From Chloroflexota bacterium (GTDB lineage: Bacteria; Chloroflexota; Limnocylindria; Limnocylindrales; Limnocylindraceae), in contig DMUR01000061.1 of assembly GCA_003476885.1 (NCBI GenBank), positions 1-14,447 of the forward strand: a stretch of 14,447 nt of DNA, read 5' to 3'. Below are positions 13,335 to 14,447 of this stretch, in pieces (positions within the stretch are counted from its first letter, which is position 1; each line of letters starts with the position of its first letter). A program made the translations under genes and the position numbers. A model generated the notes under the pieces. That model worked only from the letters and a program-made list of their open reading frames with translations. It had not been told where the DNA came from and searched no databases.

Positions 13335-14447
13335 TTACTCGCCGCAGGCGTCGGCGTTCAGCGTCCCCATAATCCAACTCCAGCCGCGGAAGTTCCCCGT
13401 GCGCCCCACGTGGAGTGGGTGCGTGCAATCCCAGGCGGCGGCGAAGCTGTCCAACACATCACCCGCGTCAAGGCGTGCGCCGTTGTGGAAGCGCACGTCG
13501 CGGCGCAGTGCGCACTCCACCACGAGTCCGTCCGCAGACGCAACACACTCAGTGGCAAGGCGCGGCTCCGCGGCAGTGCCGCCCACCGCGTATCCGTAGA
13601 GACCCTCCATCACCTGCGCGCAGATGCGCACCGCTTCACGATCCTCTTCATCCATGCAGTAAAGCCCAGCAGGCTCGCCACCCTGCAACCAGGTGAAGGT
13701 GTTGCTCCCCTCAACACTCACAGCAGAGAAGCGCTCCATCGCAACCGGTGATGCAACAAGGCCACGCACTTCGGCACGCGTCACAATTAGCGATGCACCG
13801 TTCGCAATCGGCACCACTGGAACCTGCGTACGAATCTCGTTGTTGATCTGCGTGAAGAGCGCTTCACGCGCTGCAGGGTCTGATTCGCGTTGCGCCTCAT
13901 CCAAGAGTGCAACAAGGCGCGGGTACTGATCGCCGTGCGCAGGACCAGAGGTTGAACCGAAGTCAATGCCGAGTGAGTTCCACGCCTCCGGATAGTCGGG
14001 AAGCGCGGCAGAGAACGACGCGCCGCGCAATTCACCAGAGAGCAGCTTCCCAATGTAGCCACCCGCCTCTTGGACATCGAGCGTGACGCGGATCCCGACT
14101 GCGGCGAGTTGCGCCTGAATATCTGTTGCCACCGCCACAGGATCTGGGAGGAAGGCGCGCGGCGTTTCACGCAGCGAGAGCGTCAGGTCAATACCGTTCG
14201 GATAGCCGGCCTCCGTCAGGAGCGCACGCGCCGTAACAAGATCTTGCGCGTACCAGGCCTCACCAACACAGGCGCCGTCAATGACGCATGGCGGCACGTG
14301 TGTCGCGAGCGTTGTACCAGACGGATAGAAGAGGTCAACGATCCTCTGCCGGTCGAGCGCCTGCGCGATCGCCTGGCGGACGCGCACGTCGTTCACCGGC
14401 GCATAGCGATTGTTGAAGTTCAGATAGAACGTGTTGAACCCTTCGCG
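13335..14447 (-). CDS. ABC-transporter solute-binding protein, family 5 (C-terminal part; 5' end outside window)
   Basis: 370 residues are visible; the frame runs open to the window edge, and the GTG at 14396 is internal (VNDVRVRQAIAQALDR). The first part matches the second lobe of SBP_bac_5 (oligopeptide, dipeptide and nickel-type binding proteins): FNTFYLNFNNRYAPVNDVRVRQAIAQALDRQRIV, then A-R-A-L-L-T-E-A-G-Y-P-N-G and P-V-V-P-I (about 209-213), the usual near-end strand. After about residue 250 comes sequence resembling the family's N-terminal lobe instead of a stop: FTWLQGGEPAGLYCMDEEDREAVRICAQVMEGLYGY, EPRLATECVASADG and LRRDVRFHNG followed by A-G-D-V-L-D-S-F. The tail has five Cys that could pair outside the cell. 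Normally such proteins deliver peptides or similar solutes to a membrane permease; those genes are not in view. Confidence 0.88.
   Translation of the reverse strand, partial: REGFNTFYLNFNNRYAPVNDVRVRQAIAQALDRQRIVDLFYPSGTTLATHVPPCVIDGACVGEAWYAQDLVTARALLTEAGYPNGIDLTLSLRETPRAFLPDPVAVATDIQAQLAAVGIRVTLDVQEAGGYIGKLLSGELRGASFSAALPDYPEAWNSLGIDFGSTSGPAHGDQYPRLVALLDEAQRESDPAAREALFTQINNEIRTQVPVVPIANGASLIVTRAEVRGLVASPVAMERFSAVSVEGSNTFTWLQGGEPAGLYCMDEEDREAVRICAQVMEGLYGYAVGGTAAEPRLATECVASADGLVVECALRRDVRFHNGARLDAGDVLDSFAAAWDCTHPLHVGRTGNFRGWSWIMGTLNADACGE

Noticed and set aside
1..14447. tRNA genes, CRISPR arrays, insertion sequences, prophage or defence genes
   Set aside because: I looked for tRNA T-loop patterns, spaced direct repeats, transposase or integrase motifs and terminal inverted repeats on both strands and found none; almost all sequence is accounted for by housekeeping or envelope genes.

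Overview
A gene-dense chromosomal stretch from a bacterium with a high-GC genome (about 60% by eye). Fifteen protein genes fill almost the whole window. The longest gap between genes is about 86 bases, and I see no RNA genes, insertion sequences, CRISPR arrays or phage genes. The content suggests a free-living, rod-shaped bacterium: MreB, MMPL and family 5 ABC-transport proteins, ComF, lipoproteins with lipoboxes, GTG starts and several apparently leaderless genes. This fits Actinobacteriota or Chloroflexota (for example streamlined freshwater lineages), but no phylogenetic marker here settles it.

Layout. (1) 1-2089, plus strand: the end of mreB, a PHP-domain metal-dependent phosphoesterase and a YbhN/LPG-synthase-type membrane protein, closely packed as one transcription unit. 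(2) 2086-4393, minus strand: comF, a histidine-rich lipoprotein gene and an endonuclease IV gene (nfo) with an unusual basic tail. nfo meets the preceding plus-strand gene tail to tail, overlapping by 4 bases. (3) 4441-6698, plus strand: a GNAT-type acyltransferase (CelD/FemAB-like) translationally coupled to a GT4 glycosyltransferase, probably acting on surface glycans. (4) 6711-12929, minus strand, in transcription order: a DedA membrane protein, a calcineurin-like phosphoesterase, an MMPL exporter, an AttH/CrtC-type lipocalin-like lipoprotein, a 59-residue single-span protein and a PIG-L-type deacetylase. The three from phosphoesterase to lipoprotein overlap at start and stop codons. (5) 12984-13310, plus strand: an unrecognised 108-residue membrane protein. 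(6) 13335 to the end, minus strand: the C-terminal part of a family 5 ABC-transporter solute-binding protein that seems to carry a second copy of the family's N-terminal region at its C-terminus.

Much of the window concerns the cell envelope: shape (MreB), lipid or glycan synthesis and export (YbhN-like, GNAT, GT4, PIG-L, MMPL, lipocalin-like lipoprotein, DedA) and uptake (solute-binding protein). DNA functions are represented by nfo and comF. The most notable signals are four starts with a TANNNT hexamer 6-7 bases upstream and no Shine-Dalgarno (leaderless genes), the rearranged solute-binding protein, an MMPL-lipocalin gene pair, a large insert in the PIG-L protein and the lysine-rich tail of endonuclease IV. 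I found no clear new defence or mobile system.
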